Assembly (NCBI GenBank): GCA_014529385.2
Contig: CM043958.1
Location: 88,739,025-88,803,024 of the forward strand
DNA: 64,000 nucleotides
Reading direction: 5' to 3'
Source of the DNA: Adiantum capillus-veneris
Lineage: Eukaryota > Streptophyta > Polypodiopsida > Polypodiales > Pteridaceae
Shown here piece after piece: positions 46,774 through 58,290 of the stretch (its first letter is position 1; the number at the start of each line of letters is the position of its first letter). A program made the translations under genes and the position numbers. Under the pieces are notes generated by a model, which was given only the letters and a program-made list of their open reading frames with translations, did not search any database and was not told the DNA's origin.

Positions 46774-47490
46774 TGTACCCAATATTTTTTAATGAAAACT
46801 AATTCACTTAATCTTCAAAGGTGTTTGAAGTTTGCATTTTGCTAATCATATTTAGCGTTCCAACGGAACAATCCGATCAAAAATTGGACTCTTGAACTAT
46901 TAATTATGGCTCTTATTCACTTGGAAACAATATGTTGATATGGGAACAAGACTTTATATAAAGATAAGAGTTGACCTTTTAGAGTATTTTTAAGAAAGAA
47001 TTGACCTTTAAGATTATTTTTAAGAAAGAGAGTAATTTTACAAAAGGAGGAGTATTTTTAGGAGAGAAGGGGTAGAAGTAGTATTTTTAGAAAAGAAAGA
47101 GTATTTTTGGAGAAGCAAGAGAAGTAAGTCAAGTTTAGAGCTTCTTTTCTTGGAAGCCAAGCTTTTCCTAAAATTAGAGTCTCAAAATCGTGCATTAGAA
47201 TACGTGTCCATAATAATAATAATAAAATTATTATTATTATTACTACTACAAACATGTGTGCAAACTTATCTCTTTGCTTTTCACTATTCTTAGCTTGTAA
47301 TTTTTCTTTTTGAGAGCCTATACAGAGGTCGCTCTTCCCTCACTTTCAAGACACACACACATAGAAGTTGAAGCTCTCTTGCCTTGATACCAGAGGCATC
47401 TTCTCTCCCTCAAGCTCTCACCCTCAACCCATCTCCATCTCTACCACCATCGTGTTATCCCTTGGATTGTTGAGTTCTCTTTCTCTCTCT

Positions 47491-47568
<78 letters not shown>

Positions 47569-48229
47569 ATCTTCTCAGCAAGCAAGGAATCCATCACTAT
47601 ACTTTTCATGACGATGAAGTTTTCTCTTTTCTCTTTCATGATACGACGGTACCAAAGCAAGTGACTCAAAACTCCAAGGATGCTCCTGTCATTCCACCTC
47701 CAAGAAAGGTGCAAAAGAAGGTATCATTTACTCCGATCATAACTCAAGCGGATGTATTGCCTGCGAAATAATTTGAAGTTGTCCAACCTCCAACATGGGA
47801 GGTAATCGAACATGTTGCTAATCCAATAAGATAAATTTATAATCTTGCATTACTATTCATGTTGATATGGGAAGTCAAGCATAGGGATTCCCTTAAACCG
47901 TCCAAGAGACGTGATTCTTTCACAAGAAACAAGCATATATTTTCCTAGAGTAGCACAAAAAAATTGTTTGATAAATTGTCAATATTTGAGAAATTTGTTA
48001 TTTCTTGATAAGCTCTTATTGTTGTTTGATATAAAGAATTAATTCATCATGATGGATAGAGAACCTCCTCTCTTCTGTTGCTCATATCTCTACTTTGTGG
48101 AAACGGAGGAAGTCCATCTATCAAGTCGCCCCAATCTTCGAGGGGAGTTGGGTGTCGTAAACGGAACTTGAGAATAAAGGAATTCCATCTATCAAGTCAT
48201 CACAATCTTCGAGGGTTGGGGACCTCGCA
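46774..48229 (+). repeat. 3' LTR of the chromovirus (about 1,456 bp)
   Basis: Starts TGTACCCAAT after a ttggggagatttt tract and ends ggacctcgca. It contains CT-rich arrays (47482-47566), an inverted (TAA)n/(TTA)n at 47210-47245, and an internal duplication near 48110-48220. Confidence 0.65.
47482..47566 (+). repeat. (CT)n array in chromovirus LTR
   Basis: Mixed ctttct then pure CT, ending 47566. The 5' LTR remnant is too short to tell if it shared it. Confidence 0.95.
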
Positions 48230-48653
48230 TGTGTCCACCCTAAACTCACCCAGATCTTACAAAAATCATAGACTTGAGATCATTAGACCAAGGGCTAGGT
48301 GTGGGAATAAAATCATTTCATTCTGCCATTAAGATACATGTATCATGATCCATGTTCCTCTGAGACATACTAAAACAAGAATTGCACCACATCGAGAGAT
48401 AGTCTCCAGGACCGTGGTGATCTTTTCAAATTTGGAATTGGACTTAAGTTGTGGGTGTTACAAGTGAAATTGTGATTTTGGTGAAAGTGAGGGATAAAAT
48501 TTTGTTCACTGTAAGCTTTGACTAATAGAGTGGTTGTAAACTCATAGCCATCAAGCATTTTGGACAAGGTGCAGGAGCTAGAGGGTGCAACTCAACAAGT
48601 AAGTCTACCTGGAGAAAACAAAAAGCAGCCAATGAGGTAACAAAGTTGGGGTT
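48230..48653. other. Unassigned
   Basis: No domain recognised between the chromovirus LTR end and the next ORF. Confidence 0.3.
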
Positions 48654-49151
48654 TTGCAAAGTCATTTCTTCATGTATTTGCAATCAAGAATATTGTACCA
48701 CAATAAAAACCCAAGCCTAGGAGACCATGTGAGCAACATTTCAACTAAAGAGAGTGTGAATCAAAGACCATTGCATCCACTAGAGACCATTATAGAGAAA
48801 GGTTTTTCTGATACATCATCGAAAATATCATACACCATAATGGGTGAGGGATTCAATCTTAAGGAGGGAACTCCCACGAGGGCAGGTCCTTCCTGGCCAA
48901 CATCGTATGTCAAACTATTGTATCTAAAATTTCAATTCAAGAATGAGCTAAAAGCTAAAATCTATAAGGATGGCATGGACCGCTATTGTGTTAAGTTGGA
49001 GAACAAACCAAGCGAGTTCAAGCACCTTGTAGATGTGGACTATAACGGAGATAAATACTTTGACCAAGAAGGAATGATGTATCTAGTTGTGCACAACCCC
49101 TTCATTGTGGACAAATGGGAACTCGTTGGCATCGAAGACACAGTAGATTAG
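48654..49151 (+). CDS. Unknown ORF, 165 aa; probably gypsy gag N-terminal region
   Basis: Begins MQSHFFMYLQ and ends GIEDTVD. Contains MGEGFNLKEGTPTRAGPSWP (48838 on), FQFKNELKAKIYKDG, and a charged C-terminus. The frame continues after one stop with YEPPDLDKQNAMLMRVNE. I recognise no family. Its position 1 kb before the gag at 50150-51790, with decaying in-frame continuation, suggests it is the 5' part of that element's coding region, but that is inference. No alternative start or promoter is seen. Confidence 0.3.
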   Translation: MQSHFFMYLQSRILYHNKNPSLGDHVSNISTKESVNQRPLHPLETIIEKGFSDTSSKISYTIMGEGFNLKEGTPTRAGPSWPTSYVKLLYLKFQFKNELKAKIYKDGMDRYCVKLENKPSEFKHLVDVDYNGDKYFDQEGMMYLVVHNPFIVDKWELVGIEDTVD

Positions 49152-50149
49152 GAATTAGTATATGAGCCACCCGATCTGGACAAGCAAAATGCTATGCTCA
49201 TGCGTGTTAATGAGACGGAGCGGATCAATACGGACAACACTTACGTGGGGCTGTATAAATATAATAATGGAGAATGAACACTCTATTATATATGTGATGA
49301 ACCCTACATTGAGGAGTTGATTAACCATAAGAAACTGTAAACTTTCACATACATGAAGGGAGAAATATCCATGTGGTCATGATGGATAAATAGGGTCGTA
49401 AATGCTCTCCTATAGACCGTAAGGAGTTAGAATGGTATACATATTTTGATGGACCAATCCATCATTATTATGTAACCCACGATCAAGTTATAACCCAAAC
49501 AAGACCAAAAATTGGATATGTAAGTCTAGTAAGAATGAGAGTAGAAGATTCAATTGGTCACCAGCGATTCTTGAATGAACACACACAGGGGCAGTGAAGC
49601 ACCTCATTTGACTTACATAGCAAGGACCCTTTTCACTTGTACACAAAATCAAACAGATCAACCACATGAGAGAGTAGTGGAGAGGACACCGATCTTAGTG
49701 CCAAGGGAGGATATGAAGCTAGAGAGATCCTTTCAGGAGGACTAAGAATGATTAGAATAGTTGTTGAAACTAGATGCATGCGACCATCTTAAGTAGCCAA
49801 GTGTGTACCCAAAAATTATAATGGGTTCCCAGGGAGTACACTAGGAAATATATAAGATAGCACGTGCAAACAAAAGAAGGAATTTATAATTAGGTACATT
49901 TACAGAAAATCTACTTATGTAAAGGGTTTCTTAATTCAAAAAGTAAAAAATTTCATACATTAATGGCTAGTTTTTTTTTTTAATGCATACATAAGAGTAC
50001 ATATATTACTTGAAATATATTGGTAAGGGATTATTTAAATGCCTCTTGTTCGCACATGCTATATGCAATTTTTACATAATGGACTCCCCCAGAGTGGGTT
50101 GGGGGATCTGTATGCACATGTTTCAATCTTCAAATAAGTGTTGAGGGCG
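49152..50149. other. Degenerate sequence, possible gag spacer
   Basis: Short interrupted plus-strand frames (for example TPILVPREDMKLERSFQED near 49690-49745), no recognisable domain. Confidence 0.3.
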
Positions 50150-51788
50150 GAGCAGGCAATGGATTTCCATACTCAATACAAAGAATTTGGATTGACCCTA
50201 GAAGGAACAGCCTTGACCTGGTTCCAACCATTATAGCTGGGATTTTCCTAACCTAGAGCAACTTCTACGTGAATTTGCAGAGGAATTCTCAAAGAGAGGG
50301 ATCAAGCATAATACAATCTCCCAAATCTATGCATTTAGACAAAAGGAGAAAGGAAAGGTGAAGGAAGCCTCGCTTCGATTCAAGTTGTACATCTGAAAAT
50401 GTCCCGCCAGAGAGCTGCCTTAGGATGAGAGACTATCAATTCTTTTCATAAAGGGTTTGCGGAATGAGACTCTTAAGAAGGATCTACACTTGAAGGCGTG
50501 TGTTACCTTTGAGCAACTCACGAGAGAGGCATTGTATCTACTAGAAAACTGCAAAGCGTATGGGGAGGTGCCTGAGGATACTGACCAAGGGGCAAGTAGC
50601 ACCTCTTTGACCACTAGTGAATTCACTTTGAAACTGGGAGGGCAAAACCCAATTATGCCGAACATTGATCAAATGATCGAGGAAGTGATCAGAAGGATGA
50701 ACCAAGTAACATGCAAAACCCGAACACACGACAACAACCCACTCATAAGTGTAACATTTGTGGAGGAGACCATCCAACTCAGTGGTGAAACATGGAGACA
50801 AGGCCAATAGAAAACATACAGCATGTTAAAGTGGTGCACTATTGAGAAAAAATGGACAAACTACAAAGGGAAAGGCCATAGGGGCCTCTTAGAGCACAAC
50901 ATTTTCCAACACCTCCAAGATACCAAATAGGAAAAAACAATGCAGTCCAAGGGGGGAAAATATCAACGTATGTTGGGAAAACAACCTCCCTTACCCCAAG
51001 AAAATAGAGCCATGGTGAGAATTTCACAACCCATGGAGGCACATGTGGATCAAAGAATGATGCCGGTAGCTTCATACTTTAAAGATTCAGACAACACTTA
51101 TGAGAGAGGGTTAAATAGGAGTGCTTATTTTCTTGAAGGACAAATTCCATGGATAGGTTCAGAGTGGATGATAGAACCATCGTGCATAACACAACCCACA
51201 AAAAACCATTACCTTATCAATGAAAATATGCTCATGTTCATGGCAAACTAGAACTACAAACCTAGGGGATACCCTCCTAGAACAGGACAACCTACGGGAG
51301 CTTGATAAGCTTCCCCACTACCAATAGGACCATGCTATGAATGTGGAGGTGATCATTGGGCAAGAAATTGTCCACACAAAGGAGAGCACATCAAAATCTT
51401 TGGGTATTGTAAGGGATGTGAAATTAACCATCTAATTCCACACTATCCTAAAAATCCTGATAACAATGGAAAAGCCACCATAAATAAAATTGGAGTTGTA
51501 TCAATCTTAAGTGGATCAAAAATGGAACCAACAATTCTAATAAATGCTATAACAAGAGAACAAGCCAAGAAAGCTGCACGAAATAAGTCAATGAGAGACA
51601 AAAACACCCCACCCAATCAAACTAAAATAGAGAATTTATCGGTTAGGATCCCCAAAAAATCTTGGAAAGCAAAAAGGAACAAAATGAAAGCCAAGAGGAT
51701 AAAAGAAAATTTGGTCTTAGAAACCAAATTGCAACAAACCGAAGAGCAATTGAGATTGGAACAAAACCATAAGGAAAAAAATTTGTAA
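50150..51788 (+). pseudogene. Ty3/gypsy gag with zinc knuckle, broken
   Basis: MDFHTQYKEFGLTLEGTALTWFQPL (about 50160-50230) is the Retrotrans_gag start with the T-W-F motif. After stops, LLREFAEEFSKRGIKHNT, FIKGLRNETLKKDLHLKAC (about 50449-50505) and a linker follow. PCYECGGDHWARNCPHK (about 51329-51380) is a CCHC knuckle with spacing CX2CX3HX4C; a second, YCKGCEINHLIPHYP, has lost its last Cys. A Lys-rich tail ends at 51788. Stops at about 50233, 50396, 50808 and 50929 break it. A nucleocapsid-type RNA-binding role is expected for the intact protein. Confidence 0.75.
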
Positions 51789-52600
51789 TAAAATCATCAA
51801 AATTACCATCGAGAGGTTCAATCTTGGTGTAAAACTTTTGTGAACCTTTAAATGCAATTTTGAAGGCCTATGAAGCTAGGCTAAAAACCAATCAAACCCA
51901 AGAGCATAGATGACTAATGTATCCTTATCCAAAGCATGAGAAAGAGAGGTTGCATATGTGCAAGGAGCTCATCCAAGTGGCCCAAGATCTTATGAACCAC
52001 ATGTTCCGAATGCTCCAAAAATGGAGGTGCCAATCCACAAAACAATCCAGGAAATGGCCCAAACCAAGGTGTTGTAAATAGAGACCAAGGATAACCAAAA
52101 GTTGAGGCACCTTTAGATAGAACGGGAAGTAGCCAAACCAGAGATGGGGTGGACTCACAAGCAATGATGCCTATTTCAATAGTAGAAGAATCATGGCCAC
52201 AGGCTCTGTGGGAGGATATCGGAAACAAAAAATACAAGTGTGACCCTTGAGGCAGCCCCTATCATTGAAATCAATCTCGACCACAAGTTCTACTAGGCCA
52301 ACAAACACAATGTCAACCAAGGATGGAGCTTGGCACGTAGGTGCATGGAAACAAATAGAGGGGTGTCAATCATCTACTCGACCTTCTATGGACAATCACT
52401 AACAAGGAAAAACAACTTAATGCACACTATGTATGCCTAAAATCTATCTTACCTACAATTGCTACACTCTCCAAAATAAGACCTAACATAGTTGAATTGT
52501 CACAAAACTCAAGGGATGACTTCTACACACCTAAAGGACACTACCCTAAAGCCTCTAACTCAACTCACTACCTGCAAACACTTGGTGCAAAAATCACATA
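51789..52600 (+). pseudogene. Degenerate gag-pol linker
   Basis: Readable plus-strand fragments such as NNPGNGPNQGVVNRDQ and DSQAMMPISIVEESWPQALW (about 52035-52215) look like the Pro/Gln/Asn-rich linker after a knuckle. No protease is seen here. Confidence 0.35.
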
Positions 52601-54024
52601 AGAAGACATGCCAAAAATTATAGGTCACCATTATAAACATGTTTAAGCCTAATGTGTATTTCTGCTTGCGGTGAATGCAATGACATATAGCAATCACTAA
52701 TCAGATGCACAGTTAGAGAGAAAACTCACCTCAAAGCTCGTGGAAGATCTTTTCGATGGGTTATCATATTAAAAACTAAACAACATAAAACAAAAAAGAC
52801 ACTCAAACTATCGCAAAGATTAAACCACTTGAAATTTCAGTTTTATGCATGAAGTACAAGCAATCAATTATGACCCTAGGCTAATGAAAGTTCATAAACC
52901 TACTAGCCTAAAAACTATGTGACCAATCTTAATAAATCATTCAAGCCTATCATGTCTATAGGCTATAAAAAAGGTCCTAATCTATTAGTACATTATCACA
53001 GCTTTTTTGTATCATGCTATAAAAAAGCTCCTAATCTATTAGTACATTATCACAGCTTTTTTGAAGCTCATGGAAGTTTTGTTTTTGCCATTCATTAAAA
53101 AAATTTAAACACAATACAAGGCTACCACCCCCAAGGCGACTCTTGGCTTCTTGAACCCTCAAGAAGATGTTCCAAGAATCTACTATCTTACCAAGGCAAC
53201 GACTAACCCTGATTAGCCCAGGGCATTGGTTTAGGGCCTTGACCAAGTGAGCCAAGGTGATTCCCCTTGCCTACCAAGTGCCAATAAGACACTAGGCCTT
53301 ACATAGACACAACATAACATATATATTTTCTTTTCATGTGTCTAGTAGCACTTTTGCTACTTTTTTCTTGACACTTTGTTGCTTCATTGATTCATTTTTT
53401 TAGCACCTTTTTTATTTCTTCCAATATGAGATGCTAATGGAAATTGGACTAAAGGACTAAAGCCTAATCATAGCCCTAGGTCATGTTAAAAATGAATGGA
53501 GTATTAAAACTATCATTAAGAGTCTAGGACTAATGAGAAATGAACCTACATTAACCTAAGGTCAAGGCCAATTACCTATGATTAACACGCATAAAATCTA
53601 ATTTTTTGATGAGTTAATATTCACAAAGCAAAGTGTTGAAACTTTAGTATGCCTAGCTTTTGAATATGAAAGGACCATAGCTTAGAAGCAAATTTTCACT
53701 TAAGCCAAGCATAGAGAATGGAGAGATGAAAAAAAAACAATTTTTATTACAATCCAAGCGTATTGAAGCTAAGTGTAAACACAAGCTCCAAAGGCATCAT
53801 AATCACACTCCAAGCTATTCCTTTGCTCCACGCGAATCATTGTACACACAAGTGTGTGCACCATCAAATCGGCTCCAAAATTGACCATTGTAGGCCAAAA
53901 ATCAAACACTCAAATCATCATCAAATCAAACCAAACTTGAGTTACACACACTCAAAAACCGAGAAATTAATAGTGAAGTTACTCTATTCTAAACATCCTA
54001 TACTCACTAGCTTAGGTTATCGAT
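52601..54024. other. Unassigned; 54-bp tandem duplication at 52963
   Basis: 52963-53016 and 53017-53066 are almost identical (ctataaaaaag then tcctaatctattagtacatt then atcacagctttttt). No coding domain. The stretch lies inside the PBS at 54025 and may be internal sequence of the minus-strand element. Confidence 0.5.
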
Positions 54025-54041
54025 CCCTGGCAGCGGTGCCA
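54025..54041 (-). promoter_or_regulatory. Primer-binding site, tRNA-Asp-like
   Basis: Minus strand TGGCACCGCTGCCAGGG, close to the TGGCGCCGTTGCCGGGG used by many plant gypsy elements (family knowledge). It sits two bases after the LTR end CCTACA. Confidence 0.75.
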
Positions 54042-54043
54042 AA

Positions 54044-54900
54044 TGTAGGGAGGCATTGTAGCAACGACCTAATCGCAACCCACACATAATTATCAATCCA
54101 TGGATCGGCAACCCGGCTAGGGCATGGAAGCACGAGCATCGGATGAATTGAAATATAGGATTCAAGAGAATATCTCACCAATGCAAGTAGAGATTAGCCA
54201 TGGAAAGACTAACTCTAATCATACTCTAATCACTAATCAATCAACTCCTACGCACATCAAGTCCAAGAAGTCCAACTTGCCAATCTTATGGAATCACAAG
54301 AACACAGTCAACACAAGAATCCATGATCAAAACACACACTAATTGCATTGAAGTTGGCTTTCCCAATCATCACATGCCAACCAAGGTACTCTAATCACAT
54401 CACACACAAGTGGCATTGAGCTCAAGGCTCTTAAACCTTCACACACGTAAGCACAAACTCTAATGACATGACCAAGAGTGCACACACACTGCACTAGTCA
54501 AGGGAATTAGAGAAATAATCAACTAATTGAAATACTTATGGAAGAAGAGAGTTAAGATCAAAGAAAGAAGTACTTACCTCTCTCAAATCTAGAATAATGA
54601 GAGTGTAAAACTACTTCATGACATAATGAAATGTAGAGAAGATAAAACTAATGAGTAAAATAGGGATTAGATTAATCAAGCTTCTCTAATTACAATGGAT
54701 TAGTACTAGCCTCTTAAGCATGGGCATTAAGCTCAAGGCTAGGCCCTCCATAGAGTGAACACTCAAGAGAGAGGGAGCTCTCAAAAGTGGATCCTCAAGA
54801 GTGGTTACTCAAAAGAATGAAGCCTTCTTGCATAAAGGCTTCCTTTTAAAGGCTTTCACCGCAATCCCTTCTACTATGGGTTTATGTTTGAGCCCTTTAC
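54044..54900 (-). repeat. 3' portion of a minus-strand gypsy 5' LTR
   Basis: Its element-strand end is CTCCCTACA at 54044. The far edge is not defined; the LTR may extend toward 55,900. A tttaaaagg stretch near 54845 could be a TATA-like element on the minus strand. The ccctagccgggt phrase (54107-54125) recurs inverted at 41774. No coding body was found to the left. Confidence 0.55.
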
Positions 54901-56391
54901 CTAGCACGTACGACTTTGGCACTCCGAATGAGCCCAAGACTCATACAAAGTGACTTGGAAATATTATGCACAACCATAGCATATCTCCTGCTTGATGCAT
55001 AATCGGTGTAGCCTGTGTTAGCTGCTGCTAACACCTTCTTTGATTGTGCCTTTGATTGCTGTATCTGGCCCTTGACTGCCACCTTCCACAAGCCCTTCCT
55101 CTCTCTAAAGTACTGGCTTGATTTGACCCCCTTTTGGAGCCACCTTTGACTATCCCTTGGAAATTGCCCTCAAATTACCTCTCTCCATTTCTCATGTTGT
55201 GGGACCCAGCCCCTCTCTTTCCTCCATGCCAAGGAGGCACTAGCAAGGTCTCTCGTGCCCCTTGGGCTGCTTTCCAAAATCCCCTAAGGGTGTGGGAATA
55301 GGCCGCCTACGGGCTGCCATGTCATCACACCATTAAGCCACCGTTGACCGCCACTCACATCACTAGAAGTCCCATTGCATGTCACCACCATCTGTTCACG
55401 GCCAAAACACCGCCAAGAATCACCCAAGTTGCCACCAACAAAGCTGCATGCGATGGCCGCCATGGCCATACCATGAGAGGAGCATCTCCTCTTTCTCCTT
55501 ATGCTTCAAGAAGGTTGTCCGCCTTGGCCCATACAACCTCTTCCCTTGCTCGAGTGTCTTGCTTGTGGGACCTCTCATCACCACGTGGCAGGCCTACGAC
55601 ACTTCCTCCTCTTAGATCCCTAAAAATACCCACTAAGCATGCATCTATACACCAAAATCTCCACCCATACTTTGGGCCCTAGGATTCCTTGCTCGGGAAT
55701 TCGATACTCACATCATCGAGTCCAGACAAAAGTCCTTCCCCTTGACTTCAAATCTTTAGTGTCTTGCCACACCTTGGCATCCCCGTGGCATTGAACCATG
55801 CACCCAAACTTGGCCAAAAATCATATGCACCCTCTTTCTTAGCATTAGCTCCCAACTTCAACCGGATGTATCTTGCTGACTGAGAACCCGATTGACACAC
55901 AATCAATTCTTATCGTCTCCACATGCACTATCTTAGGGATCCCTGGCAAGGCCGGAAAAATTCCAGGTGGCACAACTGTCAAAGCAACCAAATGGTCCCA
56001 TAATCAACCCTCAAAAATTCTTCTGATGGCCATAACCTGCAATCTATTGCTCTGCTTGAAGATCAGAGTAGACTAGCATGTTCACACTTTGAGCTCTACA
56101 ACCCTATTTGCTAACATCCGCTCTAGCCACCTTCCACCCAACTGCCTTGGCTTCGTTTGACAAACCGTTTGGATCAGCTTGCACATCTTGAACTCCACAT
56201 TCTAGAGCACTGACTTAACACTTTAGGCACCCTTACTTGTCATCCTAATTGGACCCTTTGAAGCCTTTTTGGCTTAAAAAATTGCATCAAGCATACACGT
56301 CCACCAACACCTGCTTGCCTGGGTCTTCCGCATTGGATTTTGCACTTTTGTCCTGCACCTACTAGCACCCCTTGCACTACATAGTACACTT
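54901..56391. other. Unassigned, GC-richer DNA
   Basis: More GC-rich than its surroundings, with short ORFs on both strands and no recognisable domain. It could be the upstream part of the minus-strand LTR. Confidence 0.3.
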
Positions 56392-56805
56392 TTGTGCTTG
56401 GAACAACTTTGGTTGTACCAATGTCAAGAACGCTACAAGAAAAAGAGAGTTGAAAACAAACCAAGAGAGAACCCTATGCCTAGAATAAGGGGCAAGGCAC
56501 AATTTCTGATGCTTGTAAAAGCTAAATATTGTGTTAAGAACAAGATATCTGGAAGGTTCTCTAAAGCTCAAGATTCAAAAACAAGAGAGAGCATAAAGGG
56601 CTTGAGAAAACAAACCAAAAAGTTAAAATCTAAAACAAAACCCAAACAAACAAAAGAACCAACATTAAACGAGTTTGGAGAAACTAAATGGACCAAGGTG
56701 GAGAGAACGAAGAAGTACCAAGATCTTAAGAGGACTCTTACGGAGGTTTGGACAATAAAAGTAGAAAGTGGGGAGGGAGAAGACGATAAAGTAAGAACCA
56801 AATGA
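56392..56805 (+). CDS. Lys-rich ORF, 137 aa, likely gypsy linker
   Basis: Open frame ending VESGEGEDDKVRTK. It is very Lys/Thr/Glu-rich (for example KQTKKLKSKTKPKQTKEPT, about 56611-56667). Low-complexity basic character and its place before the RT suggest a nucleocapsid or linker region, but there is no diagnostic motif. A similar Lys-rich tail ends the gag at 51522-51788. Confidence 0.3.
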   Translation: MCLEQLWLYQCQERYKKKRVENKPRENPMPRIRGKAQFLMLVKAKYCVKNKISGRFSKAQDSKTRESIKGLRKQTKKLKSKTKPKQTKEPTLNEFGETKWTKVERTKKYQDLKRTLTEVWTIKVESGEGEDDKVRTK

Positions 56806-56959
56806 GTGTGCCATCCCACCATAGAAAGTTCACTATCCAAAATCAGAAGATTGTGCAGACACAACCTCTACAAGAGCAAAAAGACAAGGAGTCCTACGAC
56901 AAGCCTGAGGATGCAAAGAAGATAGACTTGGCTGGACCCGGAGAAGAGCCATGACCAAC

Positions 56960-57815
56960 CTACATAGCAACAAATCTAAACTTGGAAGAGGAGGAGAAGC
57001 TCATAAGTCTTCTCAAGGAATACATGGACGTGTTCGTTAGGTCATATAAAGACGTGAAGGAAGTAGATCCTACAAGATGTTAGCACACGATTCTATTAAA
57101 ACCCGATGCAAAACCTAGCTGAGAGAGGCCTTACACATACAATGATATGTTTGCTAGGTGTATCAAGTAGGAAATCAATAAATTAAAGGAGGCTGAGTTG
57201 TCTATGAGACTCGAACACACCGACTGGGTATCTCCCATTGTGGTAGTACCTAAGAAGAATGGAAAACTACAAGTGTGTGTGAAATCTAAAGAATGTTAAT
57301 GCCGCCACGATAAGAGATAATTATCCCTTACGCATTACTGAGCATGTCTTGTAATAAGTGGTTGGTAAACGAGCATACTCATTTTTAGATGGATTCTCAG
57401 GATATAACCAACTCTCCATAGCTCTTGAAGATCAATACAAGACAGAATTTTCCACAAAATGGGGTATATATGCATATAGGGTGATGGATTTTGGCCTAAC
57501 CAATGCCTCAACTACCTTCTAAAGATTGATGGCTCATGCCTTCAAGGAATACTTGAGGATATTCTTGGAGATATACATGGATGACTTATGTGTGCACTCT
57601 CTCTTAAGAGATGGACATATAGGACACCTCATAAAAGCTGAGAAGTGTAGGACTTACATGATCTGTCTTAACCCAAAAAAGTGCATATTTATGGTTAGAC
57701 AAGGCAGATGCTTGGTACATATTGTCTCGATTAATGGCATATCTACCGATTTGGGAAAGATTAAAGAAATAGTAGAGATACATATGCAAAACAACGCAAA
57801 GCAGGTATAATGCAT
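56960..57815 (+). pseudogene. Gypsy reverse transcriptase, broken
   Basis: Connector: EEEEKLISLLKEYMDVFVRS and KDVKEVDPTRC near 56985-57080 (with stops). Then TDWVSPIVVVPKKNGKLQVCV (about 57220-57282), AYSFLDGFSGYNQLSIALED (about 57372-57430, first catalytic Asp present), YRVMDFGLTNASTTF, and LEIYMDDLCVHSL (57568-57606), an intact YMDD box. LNPKKCIFMVRQGRCLVHIVS closes the thumb. Stops at about 57082, 57159, 57300 and 57521. A deletion or rearrangement of the palm is visible between VCVKS and the next readable motif. Confidence 0.85.
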
Positions 57816-57906
57816 GCTTTGTGGGACACTGTGGGTACACAAGAGGTTTATACACATGTATGCTATCATTGCCCAACCCCTGTAGTACAGACTTATAGTA
57901 GCGCTT

Positions 57907-58290
57907 GTGTGGATGGATGAGTGTGAAGAATCCTTTGAAAACTTGAAGAAAGCTCTCATATCCGCTCCAGTATTGAAAGCACCAAACTGGGAAAAGATCT
58001 TTTATGTTCATATCAATGCTTCGGTATTTTCTATTGGATGCATCTTGGCCCAACCAAGAGAAGGAAATATGGATCTCCCAGTTTGCTATGCCAGAAAGCA
58101 GCTCAATAGTGTTGAAAAGAACTACACATCCACAGAGAGAGAGGGGTTGGGGATGATATATGATGTTAAGAAATTTTGGCATTATCTCCTTGCAAACAAA
58201 TTTGTATTTTTCATCGATCATCAAGCCCTCTTATACCTCATAAAAAACCATGCAATACCGAAAGAATTGTACAATGGTTAATAATATTTC
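57907..58290 (+). pseudogene. Gypsy RNase H, nearly intact domain
   Basis: A 124-codon open stretch: WMDECEESFENLKKALISAP (57910 on), VHINASVFSIGCILAQP (catalytic Asp of D-A-S is Asn here), PVCYARKQLNSVEKNYTSTE (second acidic position), VFFIDHQALLYLI (third Asp, about 58207-58245). It ends at a stop after LYNG. The Asp-to-Asn change at the first position would remove activity. Confidence 0.85.

Larger units (their letters stand above)
44268..48229 (+). mobile_element. Internally deleted Ty3/gypsy chromovirus
   Basis: Shared LTR end segments (44268-44409 and 48049-48229), a PBS at 44412, gag (45351-45900), then a jump to the integrase C-terminus and chromodomain (46263-46740), then a 3' LTR from 46774. 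Protease, RT, RNase H and integrase catalytic core are absent. The 5' LTR is recognisable only over its last ~140 bp. Confidence 0.75.

Noticed and set aside
54897-55682. Host gene in the GC-richer stretch
   Set aside because: Short overlapping ORFs occur on both strands, with no recognised domain and no splice-consistent series of exons that I can support.
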